The notes beneath the pieces were generated by a model. That model was not told the DNA's origin and ran no database searches. It was given only the letters and a program-made list of their open reading frames with translations. Of a DNA stretch of 64,000 bases, positions 41,503 to 49,279 are shown piece after piece (the stretch's first letter is position 1; each line of letters begins with the position of its first letter). This DNA is from CBDCEG01 sp965215775 (GTDB lineage: Bacteria; Pseudomonadota; Gammaproteobacteria; Cardiobacteriales; Ostreibacteriaceae). Position numbers and translations under genes: made by a program. Location of the stretch: the NCBI GenBank assembly GCA_965215775.1, contig CBDCEG010000027.1, positions 118,258 through 182,257 on the forward strand, given 5' to 3'.

Positions 41503-42480
41503 ATGAACCAAATAAACCACCCGATAGAAAGAAGGCAAGCTCCAAATTCTGCACAAATTATGAAGATAGTTATTTTAACTATGTTGCCGACTCTTGGTTT
41601 GTATGTTTATTTATTTGGTTTTGCAATTATTATTCAATTGTTTATTGCAACTTTAACAGCTCTTTTTTGTGAGTTTGCTGTTGCAAAACTAAAGTCCAAA
41701 CATTTATCAAAATTAGATATTTATAGTGGAATATTAACAGCTTGGATATTAGCGTTTTGTTTACCAGCAACTTCAGTTTATTGGTTGATTATTGTTGGAG
41801 TTTGCTTTTCTATTTTACTTGCCAAACATTGTTTTGGTGGTGTTGGAATGAATATATTTAATCCTGCAATAGTTGGCTTTTGTTTTGTTTATATTTCTTT
41901 TGCTTATCAACTTAGCCTTTATCCTTTGGGATATATTTCTTTTTCGCAAAGCATTGGATTAATTTTCCAAAGTAATTCTTTGGCTGATATTCAAACAGGG
42001 GCAACCTTGCTTGCATTAGTTAAAGCAAATGCAGATTATACTTTTACTGAAAATACTTTTTATATATTTATTAAAAATCCATATTTCTTAATAAGTATAT
42101 CTTGGTTTATTGGTGGTTTTTATTTGTGGTTTAGGAAAATTGCTGATTGGCGATTAAGTATAAGTTTTTTAATATCTTATTTTATATTTAGTTATTTGTT
42201 TTTATCTTCTTTTTCAGGACAAATTTTAAATACTAGATTATTTATTGGGGCAACTTTTTTCTGTGCTTGTTATATTATTACAGATCCAACAACTGCACCA
42301 AGTAGCGTAAAGGGTAGGGTGGTTTATGCAATTTTAATTGCTTTTGTTGCAGTTATTATAAAAAGATATAGTCAAATGCCTGATAGCATAGCTTTTGCAG
42401 TATTAATTGGTAATTTATCATTTCCTTTGATTGATGAATTTACTAAAACTAAATATGCACTTTCAAAAGGTAAAAAGTAA
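41503..42480 (+). CDS. rsxD: Electron transport complex subunit RsxD/RnfD
   Basis: A 325-residue membrane subunit with about nine helices. Family markers are SGILTAWILAFCLPATSVYW, KHCFGGVGMNIFNPAIVGFCF, the TGATLLAL site where a threonine carries covalent FMN (about residue 165), and FFCACYIITDPTTAPSSVKGR. The gene follows rsxC after 55 bases and is followed by rsxG after one base, so it is part of one operon. Confidence 0.95.
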   Translation: MNQINHPIERRQAPNSAQIMKIVILTMLPTLGLYVYLFGFAIIIQLFIATLTALFCEFAVAKLKSKHLSKLDIYSGILTAWILAFCLPATSVYWLIIVGVCFSILLAKHCFGGVGMNIFNPAIVGFCFVYISFAYQLSLYPLGYISFSQSIGLIFQSNSLADIQTGATLLALVKANADYTFTENTFYIFIKNPYFLISISWFIGGFYLWFRKIADWRLSISFLISYFIFSYLFLSSFSGQILNTRLFIGATFFCACYIITDPTTAPSSVKGRVVYAILIAFVAVIIKRYSQMPDSIAFAVLIGNLSFPLIDEFTKTKYALSKGKK

Positions 42481-42481
42481 A

Positions 42482-43072
42482 ATGGATAAACGAATAAAAC
42501 TATCATCAAAAGAAAGCTTAAAGCTTGGTGTAATTGCAGTTGTTTGCTTATTTGCAGTATTTGCAGTATTTAATTTGAGTAAAGAAAGTGCAAAAAAAAG
42601 TGAGGCAAATTACTTAACTTCTTTACTGGAAAAAGTGGTTGCAAAAGGTTCTTTTGATAATGATTTGCTAGCAACTAAACAAAGTATAAATAATAATATC
42701 TATTATCAAGCTTGTCTAAAAGGAAAACCAACTTTTCAAATAATAGAAGTTTCAACCAAAGATGGTTACAGTGGTAAAATCAAATTACTTGTTTCTATTG
42801 ATAATAAAGCAAATATTTATAAAATAATCCCACTATTTCATCGAGAAACCCCAGGGCTTGGTGATCAAATAGAAATATCTAAATCAAACTGGTTGCAACA
42901 ATTTCAGTTAAATACTAATAATTATAAAACTGTGGAATTAAAAAAAGATGGTGGGAAAATAGATTCAATAACAGGGGCTACAATAACTTCGCGTGCGGTT
43001 ACTAAGCTTATTTCCAAAGAGTTTTTTGAAGATAAACAAAACCAAATAAATAATAAATTTAGTTGTGAATAA
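42482..43072 (+). CDS. rsxG: Electron transport complex subunit RsxG/RnfG
   Basis: A 196-residue subunit with one N-terminal membrane helix (LGVIAVVCLFAVFAVF) and a periplasmic FMN-binding domain. The covalent FMN threonine lies in DSITGATITSRAVTKLI near the C-terminus; the GYSGKIKLLVSID, HRETPGLGDQI and WLQQF segments are also family-specific. I chose the ATG at 42482, directly after the rsxD stop; an in-frame start further upstream would overlap rsxD by 50 bases and is not family-like. Confidence 0.94.
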   Translation: MDKRIKLSSKESLKLGVIAVVCLFAVFAVFNLSKESAKKSEANYLTSLLEKVVAKGSFDNDLLATKQSINNNIYYQACLKGKPTFQIIEVSTKDGYSGKIKLLVSIDNKANIYKIIPLFHRETPGLGDQIEISKSNWLQQFQLNTNNYKTVELKKDGGKIDSITGATITSRAVTKLISKEFFEDKQNQINNKFSCE

Positions 43073-43075
43073 ATT

Positions 43076-43726
43076 ATGAGTATAGATAAAAATACACAAA
43101 ACCTAAAAATAGATACAAAAGGTCTTTGGTCAAATAATCCAGCACTTGTGCAGCTGTTAGGTCTTTGTCCACTTTTGGCAGTTAGTAATACAGTTGCAAA
43201 TGGTTTGGCGATGGGAATTGCTACAACTCTAATTTTACTAATGTCTGCATTTTTCATTTCATTATTGCAAAATTTTATTCCTAAATCTGTTCGCCTGCCA
43301 GCGTTTATGCTAATTATTGCAAGTGCGGTAACAATTATAGAATTACTTATAAAAGCATATTTTTATAACTTATATATTAGCTTAGGAATATTTATTCCTC
43401 TAATTGTTACAAACTGTATTATTATTGGGCGTGCTGAAGCTTTTGCTTCCAAAAATAAACTTATCCAATCATTATTAGATGCGTTGATTATGGGAGCTGG
43501 ATTTACTTGGGTGATTTGTGTTTTAGGAGCGGTGCGAGAGCTATTAAGCAAAGGAACTTTATTTTCAGGGTTTGAAAATATATTTGGAAATGCTTTTTCA
43601 AGTGTGAAAATACAAATTTTAGACTTTAATCCATTACTTTTAGCTGGTCTCCCTGCTGGTGCTTTTATTATTTTAGGTCTTATAATTGCTATAAAACAGG
43701 CTGTTAATAATAAAAATAACAAGTAA
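43076..43726 (+). CDS. rsxE: Electron transport complex subunit RsxE/RnfE
   Basis: A 216-residue membrane protein with six helices: GLWSNNPALVQLLGLCPLLA at the start, LPAFMLIIASAVTIIELL, GIFIPLIVTNCIIIGRAEAFA, and GAVRELLSKGTLFSG, all family hallmarks. RsxE pairs with RsxA, its homologue, in the complex; RsxA is not encoded here. It is the last gene of the operon; a dyad lies about 70 bases downstream. In E. coli nth follows rsxE, which is not the case here. Confidence 0.94.
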   Translation: MSIDKNTQNLKIDTKGLWSNNPALVQLLGLCPLLAVSNTVANGLAMGIATTLILLMSAFFISLLQNFIPKSVRLPAFMLIIASAVTIIELLIKAYFYNLYISLGIFIPLIVTNCIIIGRAEAFASKNKLIQSLLDALIMGAGFTWVICVLGAVRELLSKGTLFSGFENIFGNAFSSVKIQILDFNPLLLAGLPAGAFIILGLIIAIKQAVNNKNNK

Positions 43727-43793
43727 TGGTTTTATTGCTGAGTAATTTGCTTGGTTATAATTGATTAACACTTGATGTATAATAACTTAAATT

Positions 43794-43828
43794 CTTAAGA
43801 CTGTACTTGTCTTAAGGGTTTATTTTTA
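43794..43828 (+). terminator. Probable terminator after rsxE
   Basis: The arms CTTAAGAC and GTCTTAAG enclose a seven-base loop, followed by GGGTTTATTTTTA. The T run is interrupted, so termination may be partial. It lies between the rsx operon and the tct operon. Confidence 0.55.
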
Positions 43829-43860
43829 TAAAATAATTAATTATAAGAGGATTAAATTCT

Positions 43861-44808
43861 ATGAATATTAAAAAAGTATTACTAGCGGTAGCAATTTTAC
43901 CATTAATGGCAATGAGTGCTGATTACCCATCAAAAACAATTAAAATTATAGTTCCATCAAAAGCAGGTGGTTCAACTGATACAACAGCTAGATTATTTGC
44001 AGAAACTGCAAAGAAATACCTAAAAGGAGCGAAGTTTGCAATCGTAAATAAAGGCGGAGCAGGTGGTTTGATAGGTTTTGAAAATATATCAAGAGCTAAA
44101 GCTGATGGTTACACTTTAGGTTTGGTTTTTACTCCTCAGCTAGTTGCACACATTGTATCTAAAAAAGCAAAATATACACTTGATACATTCAAAATTTTAG
44201 GAAATGCAGCTAAAGATCCAGGTGTTATTGTTGTAAATGAAGCTAGTCCATTAAAGTCAATTGATGATTTAGTGAAAGCAGCAAAAGCTTCTAAAGATAA
44301 AAAGCTAGCAGTAGTTGTTAATGGTGTAGGTAGTGATGATTTCTTAGCTGCTAAAAACTTTGAAAAAAATAATGGTGTTGAGTTTAACTTAATTCCAACT
44401 AAAGGTTCAACTGAGCAAAAAACAGAAATTCTAGGTAATCATGTTGATGTTTCTTTTATGAATTTATCTCAAATGCTTGCTAATCATAAAGCTGGTAAAG
44501 TAAGAATATTAGCAATTTTAGATGAAAAAAGAGCAGAAGTTGCTCCAGAAATTCCTTCAATGAAAGAATTAGGATACAAAACTTATATGACTGCAACTCG
44601 TGGATTTTTAATCCATAAAGATGTTAAACCAGAAATTGCAGCAGTTCTAGAAAAGTTAGTAGCTGATGTATTGGCAGACAAAGAGTTTATAGAAAGAGCA
44701 ACTAAAAGTTATATATTCTTAGGACCTTTATCAGGTGCTGATTACAAAACTTACTTAGAAGGATTACAGGCAGAAACTCAAAAAGTTTATGACGCAACTC
44801 CTTGGTAA
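43861..44808 (+). CDS. tctC: Tripartite tricarboxylate transporter substrate-binding protein (TctC family)
   Basis: A 315-residue periplasmic binding protein. Signal peptide KVLLAVAILPLMAMSA, then the family start YPSKTIKIIVPSKAGGSTDTTARL, the NKGGAGGLIGFENI loop and a C-terminal domain with the EIPSMKELGYKTYM segment. TctC/Bug proteins bind carboxylates such as citrate, or aromatic acids and amino acids; the ligand cannot be read from sequence. A ribosome site (AGAGGATTAAATTCT) precedes the ATG. It is followed by two hairpins and then tctB and tctA, the standard order. Confidence 0.93.
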   Translation: MNIKKVLLAVAILPLMAMSADYPSKTIKIIVPSKAGGSTDTTARLFAETAKKYLKGAKFAIVNKGGAGGLIGFENISRAKADGYTLGLVFTPQLVAHIVSKKAKYTLDTFKILGNAAKDPGVIVVNEASPLKSIDDLVKAAKASKDKKLAVVVNGVGSDDFLAAKNFEKNNGVEFNLIPTKGSTEQKTEILGNHVDVSFMNLSQMLANHKAGKVRILAILDEKRAEVAPEIPSMKELGYKTYMTATRGFLIHKDVKPEIAAVLEKLVADVLADKEFIERATKSYIFLGPLSGADYKTYLEGLQAETQKVYDATPW

Positions 44809-44818
44809 TAAAAATTAA

Positions 44819-44858
44819 ATTTGTGAGCTAATTAAATTAGTTTTTTAAGCTCACAAAT
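44819..44858 (+). terminator. Hairpin after tctC, possible attenuator or mRNA stabiliser
   Basis: Arms ATTTGTGAGCT and AGCTCACAAAT form a perfect 11-base stem around an 18-base AT-rich loop. No clear T run follows, so it may be an RNA-stabilising hairpin at the end of the abundant binding-protein message rather than a full terminator. Confidence 0.65.
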
Positions 44859-44872
44859 ATTAAAAATATTTT

Positions 44873-44909
44873 AAAAGGAGTGCTAGGGTTTAACTTAGTC
44901 TCCTTTTTT
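44873..44909 (+). terminator. Second hairpin with T run between tctC and tctB
   Basis: Arms AAAAGGAG and CTCCTTTTTT with an imperfect inner dyad (CTAGG...CTTAG) and a six-T tract give a rho-independent terminator shape. As tctB starts only 28 bases later and has no obvious promoter of its own, it probably works as a leaky terminator lowering expression of the membrane subunits. Confidence 0.65.
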
Positions 44910-44936
44910 ATTTATCAAAATAACATCAAAAAAATT

Positions 44937-45482
44937 ATGAATCAACGAATTGTAGATATGATATATGTAGCTTTACTATTATCATTGGCTGGCTTTCTTT
45001 ATTATTCAACAAATATTAATTATATTGTTTATGGAATGCCACTTTATCCAGAAAGCACACAGAAATTAACAGGAACTTATGTTAGATCGTTAGCAGTATG
45101 TTTGGCAGTTTTAAGTGTTTTATTGCTTATAAAAACACTTAGACAAGAAGCTAAAAATATAACAGGGTTAATTGGTAATCCTAAAAAATTCATAAAGTTA
45201 ATTATTCTTTTAATAATATATACTTATCTTATTAGTAAATTAGGATTTTTTACTTCAAGCTTTATATTTTTACCAGCAACTATGTTAGTGATGGGTTATA
45301 AAAATTATTTGGTTATTGGGTTATCAACGGTTGGCTTATTGACTTTTATATATGTTCTTTTTGCAAAGGTATTTGAAGTTCCATTACCAGAAGCTGAATA
45401 CTTAGCAGAAGATTATATAAGAATACCATTTGATAAAGTTCATGATGTTTTTTCTAACTTATTTAAAGGCAAAGGAGGTTAA
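44937..45482 (+). CDS. tctB: Tripartite tricarboxylate transporter small membrane protein (TctB family)
   Basis: A 181-residue protein with four transmembrane helices (DMIYVALLLSLAGFLYY, LAVCLAVLSVLLLI, FIKLIILLIIYTYLI, YLVIGLSTVGLLTFIYVLF). Short helical TctB subunits are poorly conserved; identification rests on size, topology and position between tctC and tctA. I chose the ATG at 44937; an in-frame GTG at 44880 would put the start inside the terminator-like hairpin. The ribosome site is weak. Two bases separate its stop from the tctA ATG, with AAAGGAGG just ahead of it. Confidence 0.88.
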   Translation: MNQRIVDMIYVALLLSLAGFLYYSTNINYIVYGMPLYPESTQKLTGTYVRSLAVCLAVLSVLLLIKTLRQEAKNITGLIGNPKKFIKLIILLIIYTYLISKLGFFTSSFIFLPATMLVMGYKNYLVIGLSTVGLLTFIYVLFAKVFEVPLPEAEYLAEDYIRIPFDKVHDVFSNLFKGKGG

Positions 45483-45484
45483 TT

Positions 45485-46966
45485 ATGGAACATGCTACTG
45501 AATACTTACAAATAGTTTTTTCACTTCCCGTTCTTTTAGCAATTACTTTAGGAACAATTGCAGGAGTTATTATTGGTGGAATGCCTGGTCTTACAGCAAC
45601 AATGGCTGTTGCTCTTTTAATTCCCATTACACTTAAATTTGAATCTGTAATTGGTCTTGCTTTAATGGGAGGGGTTTATTGTGGAGCAATGTATGGTGGT
45701 TCAATTGCTGCAATTTTACTATCTACACCAGGAACACCTGCTGCTGCTGCAACAGCGATAGAAGGTTATCCTCTGACGCAACAAGGACATGGTGGTTTGG
45801 CTCTTAAGGTTTCTGTTGTTGCAAGCTTTATTGGTGGAACATTCTCTATTTTTGTGCTTTTATTAGTATCTCCTTTACTTGCAAAAGTAGCTCTTGAATT
45901 TGGTTCTCCTGAGAAATTTTTATTAGCTATTATGGGGCTAGCAGGAATTATTTCACTTACTTCAGGAAATTTAATCAAAGGCTTGATTTCAGGTTTAATA
46001 GGTCTTGTTATTGCAGTTGTTGGAACTGATCCTATATCTGCATCAGTTCGTTATACAGGTGGATTGTTAGATTTGTATGAAGGAGTTTCATTTATGCCTG
46101 CTTTAATAGGTATGTTTTCAATTACCTCAATGTTAGAGCTTACAGGAAAAGGTAGAATTGCAAATCAAGATGTTGATACAAGTAAAATAAAAAGAGAAAA
46201 AATGCCCAAAGGTCTAAATCCATTTATTGCAATAGGGTCTGCAGTTGGGACTGTTGTTGGTATTTTACCTGGTGAGGGTGCTACAGTAGCAGCATTTGTC
46301 TCGTATAACTTTGCAAAACAAAAATCTAAAAATAAAAAATTATTTGGTAAAGGTAATGTAGAAGGAATAGCAGCTGCAGAAGCAGGGAATAATGCTTGTG
46401 TTGGTGGTTCTTTAGTTCCTCTTTTAACTTTGGGAATCCCAGGAAATACAGTTTCAGCGGCTTTAATGGGAGGGCTTATAATTAAAGGTCTAGTTCCAGG
46501 TCCAGAGTTATTTACAGTACACGCTGATATAGTTTATCCTTTTATTATTAGTTTATTTATTGCTAATACTGTATTTTTAGTGGTTGGAATATTTTTCGCA
46601 CCATATTTTGCTAAAATATCATTAATTCCATCAGGTGTTTTAATACCAGCTATTTGTATGTTTTCAGTAATTGGTGCATATTCGATGAATAATAGCGTAT
46701 TTGATGTTTGGTTAATGTTAGGCTTTGCTTTAGCGGGTTTTATACTCAGTAAAACAGGATTTTCATTATCAGCAATTATTCTAGGAATGATACTAGGTAG
46801 TATTGCAGAAAATGGGTTCAGCCAATCATTGGCTAAATCAGGTGGAGACTTTGGGATATTTTTCCATGGTTATTTAACTTGGATATTATGGGCAATTATT
46901 GCTGCTTTAATTATCCCAGCAGCATTTCCCAAAAAATCTGATGATATAGAGAATATAGCATCTTAG
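45485..46966 (+). CDS. tctA: Tripartite tricarboxylate transporter large permease (TctA family)
   Basis: A 493-residue permease with about twelve transmembrane helices. Family motifs are GVIIGGMPGLTATMAVALLIP, the GAMYGGSIAAILLSTPGTPAAAAT stretch, and its pseudo-repeat in the second half (AEAGNNACVGGSLVPLLTLGIPG). The strong ribosome site AAAGGAGG lies at the end of tctB. With tctC and tctB it forms a sodium- or proton-driven importer for a carboxylate. A terminator follows. Confidence 0.95.
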   Translation: MEHATEYLQIVFSLPVLLAITLGTIAGVIIGGMPGLTATMAVALLIPITLKFESVIGLALMGGVYCGAMYGGSIAAILLSTPGTPAAAATAIEGYPLTQQGHGGLALKVSVVASFIGGTFSIFVLLLVSPLLAKVALEFGSPEKFLLAIMGLAGIISLTSGNLIKGLISGLIGLVIAVVGTDPISASVRYTGGLLDLYEGVSFMPALIGMFSITSMLELTGKGRIANQDVDTSKIKREKMPKGLNPFIAIGSAVGTVVGILPGEGATVAAFVSYNFAKQKSKNKKLFGKGNVEGIAAAEAGNNACVGGSLVPLLTLGIPGNTVSAALMGGLIIKGLVPGPELFTVHADIVYPFIISLFIANTVFLVVGIFFAPYFAKISLIPSGVLIPAICMFSVIGAYSMNNSVFDVWLMLGFALAGFILSKTGFSLSAIILGMILGSIAENGFSQSLAKSGGDFGIFFHGYLTWILWAIIAALIIPAAFPKKSDDIENIAS

Positions 46967-46979
46967 GAAAATTTTAATT

Positions 46980-47020
46980 TAGCACCAAAGTATTATTTAT
47001 ATTTTACTTAGGTGCTTTTT
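46980..47020 (+). terminator. Rho-independent terminator after tctA
   Basis: Outer arms TAGCACC/GGTGCT and inner arms AAGTA/TACTT form a long stem with an AT loop, followed by six T. It ends the tct operon. Confidence 0.8.
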
Positions 47021-47113
47021 TATTTATCTAAATAAACTATTTCCAAATAGCTTTAGCTAACTTATAATCAAAGCATAGACTTAACTTTAAATAACTTACA
47101 AAAGGAGAAAACC

Positions 47114-47467
47114 ATGTCAGATTACCCAGAGCTTCAACGAATAGGTGTTACAAGACCAAATCAAATTGTAAAATACACTCTTACAAATGCAGTTGATTTA
47201 GATATTTTACGAATAAAATACAAAAGACCAAAAGGTTCATTCTTGCCAACTATCAAGCGATTTGAATTTGCAAGAAAATTACTTCCAACAGGTGAAACTG
47301 AAATCTCAGCAACTCTTGAAGCTATTTTAACAGAGCTTGAGAAATTAGTTATTACAGAAAAAGACTCTGCAGAAATGAAAGAGGATATAATTACTGAAAT
47401 TTCAGACTTAGAGAAATTTATGCGAATTAGACTACAAGAGCTAAAAGCAGAGATTGAAAAGCTTTAA
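47114..47467 (+). CDS. DUF3461 family protein
   Basis: A 117-residue cytoplasmic protein. The start YPELQRIGVTRPNQIVKYTL, then DILRIKYKRPKGSFLP and RFEFARK, followed by a long C-terminal helical region (ELEKLVITEKDSAEMKEDI), matches the DUF3461 family of gammaproteobacteria, which has no assigned function. A good ribosome site (AAAGGAG) precedes the ATG. It stands between the tct terminator and the BI-1 gene, probably in its own unit. Confidence 0.8.
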   Translation: MSDYPELQRIGVTRPNQIVKYTLTNAVDLDILRIKYKRPKGSFLPTIKRFEFARKLLPTGETEISATLEAILTELEKLVITEKDSAEMKEDIITEISDLEKFMRIRLQELKAEIEKL

Positions 47468-47522
47468 TTTACCCCCATAAATATAAAGAACATTATTAAT
47501 TAACTACAAAAAAAGAGGAAAA

Positions 47523-48260
47523 ATGAATTATTTAGATACAGGAACAGGATTAGTAGCTCAGGCATCAGGTGATGTTAAAGCAAATTTTATCAAAAAAACA
47601 TACTTACACTTAGCAGGAGCTATTGCTTTATTTACTTTAGTTGAAACAATATTTATAAAAATTGGCTTAGGAGATTTAGCTCTTGAATTATTAGCTTACC
47701 TTTTAAGTATTACTAAATATGCTTGGATTGGAGTTTTAATCCTTTTTGGAATGGTTTCATCTATGGTTCATAAATGGGCACATTCATCTATTTCTAGAGA
47801 GATGCAATATATTGCTTTATTTTGTGGAATTGTCTTAGAAGTTATATTTTTCTTACCTATGATTATGATGGCTGTTAACTTTTCTTCAACTGGATATGAT
47901 TCACCAAATATTTTATTAAATGCTGCTATTGTAACTTTATCTCTTGTTGCAGGGCTTACAGCAGTTGTATTTATAACTGGTAAAGATTTTTCTTTTCTGA
48001 AAACTGGGCTTATTATGGGAGGCTTTATAGCCTTTGGTTTGATTTTTGCTTCAGTTTCTTTTGACTTTAATTTAGGGCTTGTATTTTCAGGAGCTATGAT
48101 TATTTTTTCATCAGCTGCAATACTTTATGAAACATCTAAAATAATGCTTCATTACCATGAGGATCAATATGTTGGAGCTTCATTATCATTACTCTCAAGT
48201 GTTGGTATGTTATTTTGGTATGTATTAAGCTATATGATGAATTTTGCAAGTGGTGACTAA
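47523..48260 (+). CDS. Bax inhibitor-1/YccA family membrane protein
   Basis: A 245-residue protein with seven transmembrane helices. The last helix region carries family features: GAMIIFSSAAILYETSKIML with a Tyr-Glu, then HYHEDQYVGASLSLLSSVGML, like the bacterial YccA/YbhL proteins. These proteins modulate membrane proteases (YccA inhibits FtsH) or act as pH-sensitive calcium leak channels in the BsYetJ branch. The length is slightly above average (about 220-235). Its end overlaps the start of ycgN, so they may be cotranslated. Confidence 0.88.
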   Translation: MNYLDTGTGLVAQASGDVKANFIKKTYLHLAGAIALFTLVETIFIKIGLGDLALELLAYLLSITKYAWIGVLILFGMVSSMVHKWAHSSISREMQYIALFCGIVLEVIFFLPMIMMAVNFSSTGYDSPNILLNAAIVTLSLVAGLTAVVFITGKDFSFLKTGLIMGGFIAFGLIFASVSFDFNLGLVFSGAMIIFSSAAILYETSKIMLHYHEDQYVGASLSLLSSVGMLFWYVLSYMMNFASGD

Positions 48261-48696
48261 AGTAAAAAATAAAAACTTTTGGAATGAAACTTTATTAGAA
48301 GATTTTAATCAAGAGGATTGGGAGGCACTTTGTGATGGTTGTGCAAAGTGCTGTCTCCATAAGTTAGAAAATGAAGACGATGGGGAAATTTACTACACAG
48401 ATGTGCATTGTAAATTTCTAAATCTAAATACTTGTAGTTGCACTGATTACAAAAATAGACATATAAATGTAAATAACTGCATTTCATTCAGCTCAAAAGA
48501 CATAAAAAATATGCATTGGTTACCAGAAACTTGTGCTTACAAATTAAAATATCAAAAGAAAAACTTACCAAATTGGCATTATCTTATTTGTGGTAATAAA
48601 CAAGAAATACACCAACAAAAACAATCAATAAAAGGTATGGCAGAAGCTGATACTGGTCAAGATTTGGAAGAACATATTTTAAATTATCAAATTTAA
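48253..48696 (+). CDS. ycgN: YcgN family cysteine cluster protein (UPF0260)
   Basis: A 147-residue protein with the conserved start EDWEALCDGCAKCCLHKLEN, a second group of Cys (DVHCKFLNLNTCSCTDYKNR), then NNCISFS and LPETCAYKL. This cysteine pattern defines UPF0260 and is suggestive of metal or Fe-S binding; its function is unknown. The start is uncertain: GTG at 48253, GTG at 48250 and TTG at 48244 are all in frame; all overlap the BI-1 gene. Note the LPNWHYLICGNKQEIHQ segment near the end, also family-typical. Confidence 0.87.
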   Translation: MTKVKNKNFWNETLLEDFNQEDWEALCDGCAKCCLHKLENEDDGEIYYTDVHCKFLNLNTCSCTDYKNRHINVNNCISFSSKDIKNMHWLPETCAYKLKYQKKNLPNWHYLICGNKQEIHQQKQSIKGMAEADTGQDLEEHILNYQI

Positions 48697-48743
48697 AACA
48701 TCAAAACACCCCAAAGGTTAATAAATCAATAAGGAGAAAAATA

Positions 48744-49019
48744 ATGAACTTATATAAAAAAATATTCCTTTTAATTACATGTAGTTTTATATTACCAGCT
48801 ATTTTAAATACACTAATATTTTACAGTAGTATTGGGATTCATAATAAATTGATTTTTATTTTAGTTATAATGATATTTTCATTTCTGCTAACTGTATTTG
48901 TTATATTTTATAAGTTTAAAGGATTATCTATCTTGTACAAAATTATTATTTTAATAGTTTGTTCTTTAGTAGCAGTCCCTATATTTTTTATACCTTATGC
49001 AATTATGACAGTTGGTTAA
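48744..49019 (+). CDS. Hypothetical small membrane protein
   Basis: A 91-residue protein made almost entirely of three hydrophobic helices (IFLLITCSFILPAILNTLIF, FILVIMIFSFLLTVFVIFY and IIILIVCSLVAVPIFFIPY). A good ribosome site (AAGGAGAAAAATA) precedes the ATG. No family recognised. It is the first of three small or unknown genes leading into the LRR protein gene on the same strand. Confidence 0.5.
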   Translation: MNLYKKIFLLITCSFILPAILNTLIFYSSIGIHNKLIFILVIMIFSFLLTVFVIFYKFKGLSILYKIIILIVCSLVAVPIFFIPYAIMTVG

Positions 49020-49084
49020 CTTAACAACAATAGATTCTAGAAGAAATACTAGTGGTTAAATATAACAATTTTTGGAGAAAAATA

Positions 49085-49279
49085 ATGATATTAACAATAA
49101 CAAATAATAAAGGTGAGTTTAAGGTTTTAATAAAGGGTAAATACTTTGAACTTAAAGATAAATGTATAACTTTTAAAAACAAAAGAAAAGAAGTTAAAAT
49201 AAATAAAAAAAATAAAAAAAATAAAAAGTTTGAAATTGTTGGAAACTGTTTGCCAAAAACAAAAAAGGGAATTAAATGA
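49085..49279 (+). CDS. Hypothetical small basic protein
   Basis: About 64 residues from the ATG at 49085 (MILTITNNKGEFKVLIKGKY), chosen because GGAGAAAAATA stands just before it; an upstream start at 49052 is possible. The protein has two short predicted strands and a lysine-rich stretch (KKNKKNKK), and one Cys near the end. It overlaps the LRR gene start by four bases (ATGA), implying translational coupling. Function unknown. Confidence 0.45.
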   Translation: MILTITNNKGEFKVLIKGKYFELKDKCITFKNKRKEVKINKKNKKNKKFEIVGNCLPKTKKGIK

